This document shows positions 22,012 to 34,042 of a stretch of 64,000 nt of DNA, piece by piece; the first letter of the stretch is position 1; every line of letters begins with the position of its first letter. The notes under the pieces were generated by a model that ran no database searches, was not told the DNA's origin, and was given only the letters and a program-made list of their open reading frames with translations. The DNA lies in the NCBI GenBank assembly GCA_001986395.2, contig MQVO02000001.1:1488001-1552000 (forward strand), read 5' to 3'. The stretch is from Irpex lacteus. Lineage: Eukaryota > Basidiomycota > Agaricomycetes > Polyporales > Irpicaceae. Made by a program: the position numbers and the translations under genes.

Positions 22012-23628
22012 ATGCCTGATGCTGCAACAACAACGTCGCAACACCCAGATATCCATCTAAACGAGCTGGACGCTGAAATTCAGGACACGACGAACAACTC
22101 GCCACAATCCGCACACGAGGCCGCGAGCCCATCGTCAGGTGAGAATACAAAAGCATCTTTTATGACGCATCAGGTATTTAAAGTGAACGCCTCGTGCCCG
22201 TGCTTTGTAGTAGCCTCAGGACCCTCTGTGGCGAGAGAACCTCCCAGAAAGCGACAACGAACCCAAGAATACTCTGAATCAGAAGCGGGCCCCAGCAGCA
22301 GCAACAGCTCTCCAGTCAATTCTGTTCATGACATGACGGCTATTGAAGCAGACACAATCAATAACACAGACGAGGTGGCGGTGAAGTGGGACAGGGACGA
22401 TAAATTCTACTTCTCAAGCGGGGATTGTGTCTTAAGGGTGGATAATATTCTGTTCAAGGTGCGTGACTCCCTACGATAAAGTCTTTGCTTGTCTCACAGT
22501 CACCAGGTGCACCGATTCATTCTGTCGCGCGACTCCTCTGCATTTTGCCTTATGTTCAGCGTCAGCGACCAAGGACCCGGAGATGATGGCGTTACAGAGG
22601 GCGAGGATGATCAGCACCCTATAGTATTAACCTGCGAATCGGCTGCCAATATCCGCCTGCTACTTTCGATACTGTATGCACTGTGAGTATATGTAGCTCA
22701 CTCATTGTTCGACTGGCTGTCTCACGTGTATTTCTATAGACCCGCAGAGATTGCACATTACAGCACCTCCGAAGCAGACGTCTCAGCATTGCTCTCAATA
22801 GCGAAGATGACAAACAAGTACTCGTACATTACGACTTCCAATTGGGCCATCGACACTCTTTATATGCTCTTTCGGGATGGCATAGTCGCGAATCAATGGC
22901 ACCCGACGTTATGTCGCACCTCGTTGTTCAAGCGCATAATCGAAGTCGCCATTCTATGCGACCACCACGACCTACGTGACTTCGCGGTCAACCATTGGAT
23001 AGACCGTATCCTCAACCGTACTGCAAACCCTCTCATCGCCATGGCCGTCGCCGACAAATACGATCTCAAGAAACTTCAGGGTGTAAGCTACTACGCCGCC
23101 CTCCTCGAATCTGGTCCTCGCTTCGAATTGAATGACGCCGCTTTTAGCAACCTAGAACCGGTAGACGAGCCGTCCGGAGACAACCAACCCCAGCCCTCTC
23201 AGCTCACGCCTCCGCAGAAAGCTCGCCTGCTCAGCGGCTTCTTTTCTCTCGTCCAGCTCTGGGAGAACATCAGACTGAATCCACCCACATTCCAACGCCC
23301 GGACGGGTGCACATACCACGCACATGGGTGTCTCGGTACATGGCAGCACACCTGGAGAGCTGTCGCACGGGCAGAGAGCGTGTCGAAGCTCCAAGCGGCC
23401 GACGTCGTGGCGCGGTTGAAGGCGATGCAGGAAGTGCTGGTTTCGGATGGAGACATCGCGTTCGCTCTCACGCCTGTTTGTAGGAGAGCGGCGATGGGGA
23501 GTTTGAAGGAGTTGATTAAGAAGGTGCAGGATGAGCTGGCGAAGTATTTCGTGGATTTGACGGTGCCCAGTGTGAGTGTGGCTGGTGACGGCAGTAGTGA
23601 TGGTGTCGTAGCTGTTGCAGGTGTATAG
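22012..23628 (+). CDS. BTB/POZ domain protein
   Basis: Four exons (22012-22138, 22214-22458, 22507-22682, 22740-23628) give 478 residues. The disordered N-terminus contains a basic RKRQR patch, a possible nuclear signal. A BTB domain follows at about residues 115-235: FYFSSGDCVLRVDNILFKVH, then RFILSRDSSAFCLMF, a variable insert, and IVLTCESAANIRLLLSILYA. The C-terminal region is helical and includes ADKYDLKKLQGVSYYAALLE, as in other agaricomycete BTB proteins. BTB domains mediate dimerisation and Cul3 adaptor or transcriptional roles; the partner here is unknown. The acceptor of intron 1 could also be 6 bp further on, changing only two residues. Confidence 0.88.
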
Positions 23629-23732
23629 TGAGCATTGCCCCTCTCTCGTATTTCTAAAGTCTCATAGTTAACGGCTTGTCAGGATTTTGTATCTTATTGT
23701 TGTCCGTGTATCCTTAGACTACACATTTGCGT

Positions 23733-23962
23733 GTCAAACTTGGTGCCTTTCGGTTGGACGTACGAGCGTAAATGGTAACACGAACATGGTGAACCAAGTC
23801 TTTGTGGCCCCCTGTTCTCTTTCGAAGAGTACTGATTTATCTGCGTCTGGCTTTCGAGAGTACTGGTTTATCTTGCGTCTGGCTTTCATGATCTGTGCAG
23901 GAGACTATCTGACACATTATGCTGCTCATTATCATCACGTAATTGAAGGATTCAGGTTGCCA
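23733..23962 (+). repeat. Dispersed direct repeat, copy 1
   Basis: This non-coding segment shares ordered blocks with about 25887-26100 at moderate identity: GGTTGGACGTACGAG / GATTGGACGTACGAG, AGTCTTTGTGGC, TTCTCTTT and GCTGCTC. The two copies flank the oxidoreductase gene in the same orientation. Boundaries are approximate. Confidence 0.6.
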
Positions 23963-24417
23963 CTCGTGCGGCCTTGAACAGGTCAACGTTCAGCTTTTGT
24001 CCATATGACCCATGTACATCTCAAATACCGAGCTACACGCATACGCATCATGATGTGAGTGTGCTGATAAGATAACTATGCGTAAGCAAAATAACCACAG
24101 CCATGCTTATTTTAGTTGATTTATGTAGATCTTAGCAGAGACTGTACAGGTTCCCAACAGGAGCCTGCGGCATGTTCATGGCGCCTTTCCCGACGCTATC
24201 GGAGACCATAGTCACAGTTTTATATTGAAGAGTGCCGGCAAGCTGCCGCTACGACGCGTCACATACTGGCGGGATGGATGGTGATCTTTACATCAATTAT
24301 CTCTTCATAGCAGCGTGGCTATAAATTTAAATGATCATTTAGAAGGCAAGTCGTGACTACAACCACAAGTGCCAAACCCTCAGCTAACACAGCCCCCTCT
24401 ACACTGCAATATCTAGC

Positions 24418-25798
24418 ATGTCTCACAAAGCTCTCGTATTCGCAGGACCCGCAATCCCGTTCGAGCTCGTTGATCGGCCCACACCCAAGCCTGGTCCCGA
24501 CCAGGTTCTCGTCAAGAATGTCACCGTAGGACTGAACAAACTCGACTACATGATTCAACATCTCGGTTTATGGGTAGACTACTACGGATACCCTGCCATG
24601 ACTGGTATCGATGGCGCGGGGGAGGTCGTGGCCGTTGGCGAAAGCGTGCAAGGATTGACCATCGGTGACAGGGCGTACGTAGGTATTGCCTTGGTCCACG
24701 TTAACCAGCGAAAGTAACTCTTTTCTTTGTTTAGCCTTTATCAAGCTCTCTATCATCCAGACACGATGTCATTCCAGGAATACACTATTGCCGACGCCGT
24801 CCAAGTCGCGAAGGTGTGTGGGGCTTCATCTTTTGAGCACCAGTCAATCTTGTTGACTCAAACATGTCTATATAGATACCTTCGAGTATATCCTGGGAGG
24901 GAGCCGCTACTTTCGGTCTTCCATTTGCAACCGCTGCTCTGGGACTGTACCAGAAACTGCTACCTCGCGGAGGTATTGGCCTGACGGCTCCTTGGGAAGA
25001 GGGAGGCTACAAGAAGTATGCTGGACAGCCAGCCATCGTTACAGGAGGCGCTAGCTCTGTTGGCCAGTTCGGTTTGTCGTCTTACGTTGATACACGCATG
25101 AAATGGTGCTGACTTTTTCTTCAGCAATCCAGCTTTTGAAGGCTTCGGGCTTTGGCCCTATCATCACAACTGCTTCAAAGCATAACGAAGAGTACTGTAA
25201 GTCTGCCGGAGCTACCCATGTTATCGACTACCACGAAGTCCCCTACTCCGAGCTCCCTGCGGCGGTCAAGAAGATCACTCCTTTACCTATTCCTGTTGTT
25301 TATGACGCTGTCTCTACTCCCGACGCACAGAAAGCGGTCTGGGAGATTCTTGCACCAAAAGGGAAACTCGTCACCGTTTTGCGTCCAGCGTACGGCAAGG
25401 CTGGTGAAGCGAGCGAGGATGGGAAGGAGGTCACATGGGCGTTTGGAATACCAGCCGTGGCCACAAACTATGAGGTTGGAAAGAAGATGTACGTGGGCAT
25501 AACCAAGTTGCTTGAGTCGGGTGACCTCAAGGTACGTCTCATAACCAGAGTATCTCGGGATCCAAGCTAACCGTCAAGTATAATGCAGCCAATTCGCTTC
25601 GAAGTCATTCCACGCGGTCTCGCTGGAATTCCTGACGGGCTCACGAGGTTAGCAAAGGGTGTCAGTGGTGTCAAATTCGTCGCCCGTGTAGCTGAGACCT
25701 CTGGCGAGGTGGGAGGGCAAGATTTGAAGGATGCTATTCCGCCGTACGTCGGGCGCATTCGCCACATATACCCCGTAGGCCAGCTTCCCGACATGTAA
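24418..25798 (+). CDS. MDR-superfamily NADPH oxidoreductase (ToxD/enoyl reductase-like)
   Basis: Five exons (24418-24674, 24735-24813, 24876-25071, 25125-25531, 25589-25798) give 382 residues. The N-terminal GroES-like domain begins SHKALVFAGPAIPFELVDRP and contains GIDGAGEVVAVGESV. The nucleotide-binding domain has AIVTGGASSVGQFAIQLLKA, fitting an NADPH Rossmann fold. The zinc-ligand pattern of true alcohol dehydrogenases is missing, placing it with zinc-independent MDR enzymes such as ToxD-type and trans-enoyl reductases. In fungi these reduce enoyl groups or quinones, sometimes as partners of polyketide synthases, but no such gene is near. Substrate unknown; probably cytosolic. The duplicated sequence on both sides hints at past tandem duplication. 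Confidence 0.92.
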
Positions 25799-25886
25799 AG
25801 GTGTTAAACACACGATATATTTGACTGTATACTATAATCTTGAAATCACCCTGCCTCTATCATGGCTATGCGAGGTTATGCGGGCA

Positions 25887-26100
25887 TGTCTGACTTTGGT
25901 GTCTTTGGATTGGACGTACGAGGATAACGGTGGTACGAAAAAGGGAAACATAGTCTTTGTGGCGTCTTCTTCTCTTTAGAAGAAACCTGATCCATGTACC
26001 TCGATTTTGGCTTTTAGGTATTCAGGGTCAGCGCAAGGGTTTGAACAGCAGCATATGCTGCTCCCTATTGCTCATTGAAAGGTTAAGGATCGAGTAGATA
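25887..26100 (+). repeat. Dispersed direct repeat, copy 2
   Basis: Counterpart of about 23733-23962, starting about 90 bp after the oxidoreductase stop. Matching blocks appear in the same order and strand. Confidence 0.6.
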
Positions 26101-28403
26101 ACTCTGGCAGAAGCCACGAATAACATTTACTGTAAAAACTACTTATCTGCACGAAACGCTGGAAACAATCTCAACAAAAGCCATCACATTTGCATGATTG
26201 TGTTCCAGGAGGTGCTTTCATCGGCAGCTCAACGTTCGATGTTCAACGTTCAACCTCCGTTCATGACCAGGACCTTCCGCATCAGAGGAGCCAGAGTGTT
26301 ATTCCGTTCAAGTTGTCGCGTTCCGCTTACACGGAGCGCTGGGCGGGTGGCGTGCGAAATATGAACGGCATGTTTGGGATGAAATTGTGTCAAGTGACAT
26401 GCGCAACAAACGGAAGGAATTGCAAGACCCGCCGACAGTCGGACGACAATAAATATAAGGTTAGTATGGAGGTCTTTTTCGCGTGAGGAAGGTTTGCGTC
26501 GGATAGCAAGAGTTGTGTTGGCCGAAGTCGGTGGAGGAGGTAGACAAGCGGCTTGCTAGTACTCAACCGGTGGTATCGGCCCAAAGGGTGTTCATGTGTC
26601 CCAACGATATCCTCACAACGTGTGAAGGGTCAGAGTTCATATACAGAACGCGGTTTGCGCTCACACGAATGTGAGGAAGGAAGATTCCTCCATAAAAGTA
26701 GGTTTTGTCCCCGTTGCCATAAACACGAGGCAAGACGAGGGGACGTCTGGATTGCTATCCGTCGTCATACCCACTGGATCTGCGTTCTTCTTCACAGGAC
26801 CCGGGCGTGGTCGTGACGCTCACAGCCACGAATTGAACACAGTTCGAGTACTGAGTTCAAGACGCCTTTCGTGAGTCAAAGAGAGTTCGTCCGTTCTGTC
26901 TATCATGCGCCTCAAACGGACGTGTTTACACGTAATTTGCTGGGCCATGTCAATTCAACGGTTTGATATGTATGAACCTAGCTTTGCGTGAGCATTTGTG
27001 GCGCAGATCATAGTGCACGTACATATATACTTAGGGCAGCACCACAGGAACGCGGGCGGGGTTCTGGTGGTTCCACCATCACTGTGCAACTGTGCCCAAT
27101 CAGTTCCCATCTCATCCCAACGCCGCTATATTGAGGGAGGAAGATATAAGTAGCAACGGCAGACCCACTACAGCCACGCAGCTCTTCCAGTATCAGATGG
27201 CGGTGAATGGACCAGTAGCATGCAAAAGGCGGCGTGTGAGACTGAATCCGAGGCTGAATTCGGAAAGTCAAGGCGTCGTCGCCATCAACGCCACCACCAC
27301 GAAGCACAGAAGATAGACCCAAATGGGGAAGGTCCGGGCTGACGGCATCGTTATTCCACCAAGAGACCGCCTAGACTCTGCCCACCTCTTGGCCCCATTT
27401 TGTTTAGCTCTGCCTGCGCATAGAAAGGTTTGTCTTCACCACGCAACTGTTGCAGTGAATATGCGGGGAGAGTGGGGCAGGAGCGTTGTGCTGTTGTTGT
27501 GGGAGCGGGAAGATCACACGTCAGAGATGCGCAATGGTGCAGGGGTGGAATGCCGTTGCCCCGAGTAGTGGAAGAAGCGACGAGAAGACGATGTGAAAGG
27601 ATGTTTCGTGCGCAAGGAAGAAATTCTATCTGTGTGGCCAGCCAGCGCGATGCTATCGTCCACGGACAAGGTCCGAGAATAATTACCAAGGGCGTGGGGA
27701 GTTGTCACAGGGCGTGCATGTGGCTAGCCACGGAGAAACGGTTTGTGTCGCAATCAATTTCGATTCCGGGCGTATAAGGAGCATATCAGGGGCGATGCCC
27801 AAAACGGAAGCGTAGTGGAACCAGCGCTTGAGGTGAGAAGCGAGATGCAATCTGATTCAGATGCTCCGAAAAGGGAACTTGTGACAGCGTCTCCTGCGAA
27901 ACGCCACGCAGGTTGCTCAACTCCACGCCGCGGCAAATCTTCCGTATTTTCACCTTTTATTTTTTCTGTGTATTTTATGTATCCTCGCGCACAAATAAAC
28001 ATTACTGGGGCAGAGAGGGAGAGACACGGACATGACTCGAATTTAATTAGACCGTCTGGGCTCCTGAATGGAATGAATATTCGGATAACTAAGCGTCGTG
28101 GCAAGGCCGGAAGCCTGGTTGGGTTTGGTGGCTATTCCCTGCCAAACAAAATCAACCTAGCGATTGCTAACCGCCGCGCGAGGACCTGTCCACTTATAGT
28201 CAAAAACAATCCCCTGCCTCCGTCTCCTTCCCCCGTTCTTTCCCTCACTCTTCCACAACATCGCCTCCTCCCGTGTGTGGCCTCTCCCATAATTTCTCCG
28301 TGGCCAGCTTTCGGCTGTTTTGGCTTGGAGCAGAGTTCAGATATATATCAATAGTCTCTCATCAGCATCCCAGTGACGTGCTCGCTTATTGCCGTCCATC
28401 ATC
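26101..28403. other. Intergenic region, 5' side of the FYR gene
   Basis: No gene could be supported; the open frames have no recognisable features. From about 28207 to 28300 the plus strand becomes pyrimidine-rich (CTCCGTCTCCTTCCCCCGTT and similar), which fits a core promoter and leader for the gene starting at 28404. The long upstream region would allow a complex promoter. Confidence 0.45.
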
Positions 28404-31400
28404 ATGAGTCGCTCGTCAAGAACCGGCGCGAGTAGCTCGTCCTTGCCTGTTGTTCCCCACTCTCATCCAGACCGAGACGTCGTCATGGGTCCTCCGCCTC
28501 TTCCTCCTCAGGTCTCTGCGTCGGGCTCTGGGTCAGGTGACAGCAAAGCGCGCGACAAGGAGACTCTAGAGCTGGCTGAAAAGTACAAGAAACTCAAGCG
28601 CAAGTACTTTGAGCTCGAGGAGGTGCGTAGCCGCGAGGCTTGTGGTGGGCTTCCGGTCTCTGTTGAGCCTGACAGCGTCGTGGTGCACGCACAGAAGCAT
28701 AGGGACGTTACGACAGAGCTTAGAGGGTCAGGAGAACGTTCAGTCAAACTGCGGACCGAGCGAGCGTGCGTAGTGCTCTCTTAAAGTGTGTACTGCTTGG
28801 GTTGACTCTGGTTTTTTCTCGAACAGTTACTTGCTCGAACGCATCTCTGAGCTGGAGACCATGATACAGCAGCCACATGCCTATGCCGGTTATCCTCAGC
28901 AGCAACCTACTCCATTCAGTTCAGCATATCCTCGCTCTCTCCTGAATCCGGCTGCTCAAAAACGATTCGTCGGAAACCTGGATCGGGCGATGAATGAGGC
29001 TGAGAAGGAAGATCACAACGTCGACCCTCTGCTACAAAGCAAGCATGTGGGCCCGAATGCCCGTAAACGGCTGGAAGCTGAACAAAAGGAGAGGCAAGAG
29101 GAAGAGCAAAGAGAGGCGAAGAAAGGCGTCAGGCAACCGCGAAAACCACGAAATTTGAAGGAGAAAGAGAAGGAAAAGGAGATACCGCTGGCAGCGTCGT
29201 CGAGCGCAAACCAGGCTGGACCCTCTGGTGAGCGTGCCAGCACACGAGCGAGTGAACGGGAGCGAGAGAGGGTTGAGGAGCAGCGGGAGGCTGCGGCCAC
29301 AGCTACTGAGCAAGCAGATAGGATGGATAGAGACCGTGAAGAGACAGGTCCGCCTCTCAGCCTCGCTCCCGCCTCAACCTCGCATCGGGATCTCGAAATG
29401 CATGACGCGGACTCACCACCGTCCCCTCAGGCACCAGTCCACCTGGATACTAGCGGTCAACGTCTGCGTGTCAAGTCGCCCGCACTGCCGATACCACAAT
29501 ACGAAACCCAACAAGTGCGGCCCCCTTCTCCTTCACCTGTTTCTACTTTCACTTCTACTCCTCCACCCCCGCCTCCTCCTTCGCAACAAGAAATACATCA
29601 CCAAACGCCTCGCGAGCCTGAACATGATGAAGAACCTCGACGATCGCCGATTGTCAATCGGTTTGACCCTCGTGATGACCAGTATCACCCCCCTGAACGT
29701 GACGACATGGACGTTGACAGAGTCCCCCAGCCTACTATATCTTCGCCTTCTCAAAGGCCGCCACACCTCCTTACACACTCTCAGCCTCCTCCATCTTCAC
29801 TTCCCCAGCCAACGCCACAACTGCGCAGTCCACCACCACCTCAACCCTCACCAACCACAACTGACACGCATATGTCTTCCCGTTCAACGCCTGAAACACG
29901 CCTCGCACCTACCGAGCCAGCGACCACGCCCACTCCTCCAACTACCAGCCCTCCTATACCATCACCCAGATCCCTGACCACCCCGACTCCCTCCTCATCG
30001 ATGCCGGCGCCGGTGCGATCCTCGTCGCGCGCCTCCCGAAAGCGGTCCGACTCGCCGGCCGCGCACTCTCCCGGCGAGACTAACTGGGTCCCGCCCGGAG
30101 CGCCGTCGAGCGCCCAGGCCGCAATGATGGGCCAGCTGGTGCTTTCCCCGCCTTCGCCATACCGACTGACGCCAGTTGACCCTGTCCCGCTCAAACCAGC
30201 CATGCAGATGACCTTCAGGACGTCCCCCGCCACCCACGTGTCGCAGTACGGGCACACAGGGAGTACGGGGAGCAATGGGACCACTGCCACGAACCAGCAG
30301 CAGGGCCCCAGAGCGAGCGCGAGCCCAAAGGCGCAGCGAGAGGCAAATATCGATCCCCAGTTGTACAGAGCGTCGGGGGTCACGACGCCTGGAGCTCATG
30401 GAGGCGAACACATGATCAGCTTTGCTGCGAACGGATCGGGGAGTGCGGGGAGCAGCCTCAGCGGGACACCTACCAGCGGTATTGGAGGATTCGCAGGGTT
30501 GCAATTGCTTGGACCTCCACCTCCGCCGATTCTACTGCAGACTCCTCTCAATACCCCTACGCCCAGTGCAGGTCCGGGAGGATCGAGAGGAAAGCCCAAG
30601 AGACTGAAAGCGCATACGGTGACAAGCAAGAATTACAGCATCCCGATGGTGCCTAGGGACAAGGTCGGCAAGCCGATGCTACCTTTGAACGTAGGGATCA
30701 TGACTGTGCTGAGCCTCGGGACGGTGTGTACTCGGGAGCATTTCCATACAGAGAGGTATATCTTCCCAGTCGGGTACGAAGTTACCAGGTGCGTAGTGTA
30801 CCATCCTCGCCCATCGCGTGCTGTTTCTCACGAGATCTATACGCTTTCCTACTCGCCGTTCACGCAGGCGATACCTCTCTACGGTCGATCCCAACAATGA
30901 GGCTGTATACCACTGTACGATCCTCGATGGCGGCGACGGTCCCAAGTTCCAGATCGTCGCCAGTGATGACCCCGACAAGCCTGTTATTGCTGGTACTGCG
31001 ACCGGAGCGTGGTCCGCCGTCGTTCGTTCGGCGAACTACATCAGGAATAGGCAGCACAGTAACAGTGTGTCGGGACCAGACTTTTTCGGCCTTGGGCAGA
31101 ACACTATCAAGCATCTTATTCAAGAGCTTCCCGATGCGGACCTCCTCCAGAACTACGTCTGGCAGAACTTCGTAGAGGGAGGGTGAGTTTTGTTAATCTC
31201 CGTTATCCCGCGATTCAGTTGCTGACTTATCTCTGGCTCCTATAGTCCCCTTGGTGGACGACATGCTGCTGTGATACCTGCTCTTCCCGAGGAGCGTGAC
31301 GGAGGTGACGGCGAGAACCACTTTAACGGTGGCACGATGGGTCTTATGTCGATGACACCTGCTCCAACGTCACCGCAGCCATCGTTCTTCTCTGGCAAGG

Positions 31401-31879
31401 TCGAGGACGGAAAGGGTGAACTTCAGATCGTTCAAGAGGGCAGCCCATCTCAGCCTGGCAGTGCTCTTACCTCACCTACGCTCCCAGCGGTTGAGCGGTC
31501 CTCGTCCATGAAGCCCATCACCTTCCAGCAAGAGTTCCCACAGCGGTACAACAAAGACCACAGGTCGCGCGACGACGCTCCCATCGAACGACGCGGGAGC
31601 GCTAGTTCATCACACACCAACGAAGACTACGAGCGTCGTGGCTCTCAAGGCTCGTCCCAGCCATGGAAATCTCCCGTCCAGCAGCGCGAGCCGCTCTCAC
31701 CGCCCTATCAAGCTCACTCAGCTCCTCTGCAGTCGCCTCCTGTTCCTGCTACGTTCGCAAGCATCATGCACGCGTACTCTACCTCGCCTATGTCTCCTAG
31801 CGGCCCTGCGGCTTCCGACGGGTATCACGCGGAGAACGGGACAAGGTCGAGAAACGGGAGTCATAGTCATGCGCCGTGA
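28404..31879 (+). CDS. FYRN/FYRC (FY-rich) domain nuclear protein
   Basis: Five exons (28404-28622, 28695-28765, 28827-30788, 30868-31182, 31246-31879) give 1066 residues. The N-terminus has a likely coiled coil spread over exons 1-3 (KYKKLKRKYFELEE, then KLRTERA, YLLERISELETMIQ). A very long Pro/Ser/Thr-rich and charged disordered region follows (about 130-690). FYRN occupies about 700-755 (NVGIMTVLSLGTV, FHTERYIFPVGYEVTRRYL) and FYRC about 755-856 (AVYHCTILDGGDGPKFQIVA, SGPDFFGLGQNTIKHLIQEL). FYR pairs occur in chromatin proteins such as MLL-type methyltransferases and TBRG1. No SET, PHD or JmjC domain is present, so this is a TBRG1-like stand-alone type. A nuclear chromatin role is inferred. 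The C-terminus is again disordered. Confidence 0.92.
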
Positions 31880-32732
31880 GCGATGGCTCCTTGCTTGTAT
31901 GGACACCTCTGCGAGAATGTACGCTACTTGCTATCGTTGTGCTTTCGTGTACCCTTCCTGTTGTCATGCTTTCTTCTATACCCCTGTGCCGCTCACTCCC
32001 TGCTCCCTGGCTCTCCCTTTTCGTGTCATCATACTCATCATACCTTACGCTCACCCTCACTATCTCTCACGCGCTGTTTCGGTTGATATTCACTCACTCA
32101 CTCATTTTCCTCCATCGTGCATGTTGTGGTTGCTTGGCGGTCTCTCACTATCTCTCACTCTGTCATCTTCTCTTTTTGTCTGGTGATACTTTGGTACATT
32201 ACAAGGTCGTCGTGTATTGTGGTTCAAGTTTTGGTTGCGATGCTGTTTGGTTGTGTCTTTCTAATGCGAAATGGATATCCGCGAAATTATCTGAACTATA
32301 TTTCGTCGAACTATACATGAGGAGATTCAACATCGTGAAACTACTTAGCTGAGGTCTGCTGAGGTCTGCATATTTGGACGCTTCTCGGATGTCTCCGATA
32401 GACTTTGTGGCGCCTTCTGAATGATCTACAAATGCTTCCTTCTTCTGTGCCGATCCAACTCACCAAGGCGGATGCGTCCATAAATAGAGGGTGTATTAGC
32501 CCCTGCACGGTAACTCATCACCGCACCAATGTCATACGTCGCAAAAAACCGAGTGGGTACTGTAAGCACAGATGGGTGTCGATAAGCTTCGTCAGACATG
32601 TAATGCAGTTGGGGGGATTATCAGCACTGACAATCCGTGCACACTTTCACCGAACGCCTATAATGCTACGCGCACGAGTATATCGTCGCTTATCATCGCT
32701 CCCGCCACACCTTATAATGCAGCCACTAAGAC

Positions 32733-32762
32733 ATTATAATCTCACCGCAGGGAGATTATAAT
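32733..32762. repeat. Hairpin ATTATAATCTC / GAGATTATAAT
   Basis: Perfect 11-bp inverted repeat at 32733-32743 and 32752-32762, separated by 8 bp. It is part of a wider family of TTATAA palindromes in this tract. Confidence 0.65.
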
Positions 32763-32849
32763 CCTGGGCGCTAGGGAGGCCTAAACAGTCAAAAGATTCG
32801 ATTTTTCTACTCTGACTTATTAAGTCGGTCTCATGCGGTGGCCCGAGCT

Positions 32850-32935
32850 GGGATCAAATGCCATTGGCCAGAATCGAACGCAGGAGCTATCGGACGGCCA
32901 CGGCGCCTTACCACAGCTCTATATGGGCTTGTATA
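32850..32935 (-). repeat. tRNA-like (Pol III A/B box) relic, possible SINE head
   Basis: On the minus strand, AGCTGTGGTAAGGCGCC resembles an A box/D-arm, and 30-35 bases later GCGTTCGATTCTGG resembles a B box/T-arm. The arms do not fold into a proper cloverleaf (T-stem halves do not pair), so it is not a working tRNA gene. A tRNA-derived SINE or a decayed tRNA is the best guess. Confidence 0.35.
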
Positions 32936-33141
32936 TACACGAAATAGATTGCCCTATATACCCAATTTCTTCTCTCGTACTTAGGCAAACGGAGCACATA
33001 TGTACTGTGTCATTATCATTGCTTTGAGTAAGTATTTGTATGTCTCGGTGCTCTGCCTGTACTTTTTTAAAATATGGGCCGGTGACCACGCTTATAATAT
33101 TCGGCAGCCTCGATTATAAGTGATTCTAAACTACGCCGCCA

Positions 33142-33240
33142 GGATTTTGAGTGCTGATATGCTGGCACGCCAAGGTATATAAAGGGTTATTATCATAGCG
33201 CCGAGGATATCGGTGCCGCCGGGGATTATCAGCACTCAAA
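33142..33240. repeat. Foldback TTTTGAGTGCTGATA / TATCAGCACTCAAAA
   Basis: A 15-bp perfect inverted repeat around 33142-33157 and 33226-33240 encloses about 70 bp. A third partial copy, GATTATCAGCACTGA, lies near 32616, so the unit is dispersed in this tract. Confidence 0.6.
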
Positions 33241-34042
33241 ATCGCTGGCGCTTGACAATATAAGTGCTGTTCGGTACAATAGGCTGGCATTATAAACATC
33301 AAAATCCCTGTCGACGCTGATAAGCTCAACACGATTTTTGCGACGTAGTAAGTATCACTGCGGCACCAACAGACCAGTTCACTGACCAGTTCTCCGTGAC
33401 GTCGCGCGACGTGGACCCAGGTATACGCACATGAACACTCTGCCAGTGCGGTACAAAGACTTACTAGCAGCTGTGACAAGTAATAACCGGAAGGATAGCG
33501 AGTCGCTTTTCCAGATATCGAGAAATCCGACGGGCCAAGCCATACAAGCTCGATCGACGTCCACTTATTTCGCTTCCGCGCAAGTCCGAAATCCAGAGAA
33601 ACTCGCCGTCCGGACCAAAATTCCTGCAGGTCTCGAGGTTGTACAGTACAAGGCACACATCACGCCTGTCACGAACAATAAGTAAATCTAGTTACCCGGA
33701 CATGTGAAGAACAATATGTGGGTCAGTCAGATGTCTAGGACTAGCCTATCGCGCCACATGTGTTTTGATTTATGATTCCTCCTATGCCGCCACCACGGAA
33801 ATTGCTGTGCCGCCCCGCGGAGGCGGAACGTAACTTTAACCTATAGGCGCATGGACAGAGGGGTCTGGCTCATCTCCAGTTCCTGAGCAGTAGTCTTCGA
33901 TTTACTCGTTGACCTTCACCACCACGTAGTCTCAGCGAGACACAAGCTCTCGCCCGTTTACCGCAAGTGCAAGGCGATCGGAGGGGCAGGGAGAGCGTAT
34001 GTTCTCGAGGACGCCACTCGTTTTGTGACGGAATCGGAGAGC

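Larger units (their letters stand above)
31880..34042. other. Intergenic tract with TTATAAT-type repeats
   Basis: The first part is the 3' side of the FYR gene, very T/C-rich. From about 32600 to 33300 the motifs TTATAAT, ATTATAATCTC and GATTATCAGCACT recur on both strands, forming several short hairpins. No gene was found. Confidence 0.5.

Noticed and set aside
27743..28354. 203-residue frame upstream of the FYR gene
   Set aside because: Overlaps the pyrimidine-rich promoter and leader region, with no domain or exon structure.
32850..32935. Functional tRNA gene
   Set aside because: A- and B-box-like motifs are present but T-stem and anticodon stem do not pair; kept only as a relic.
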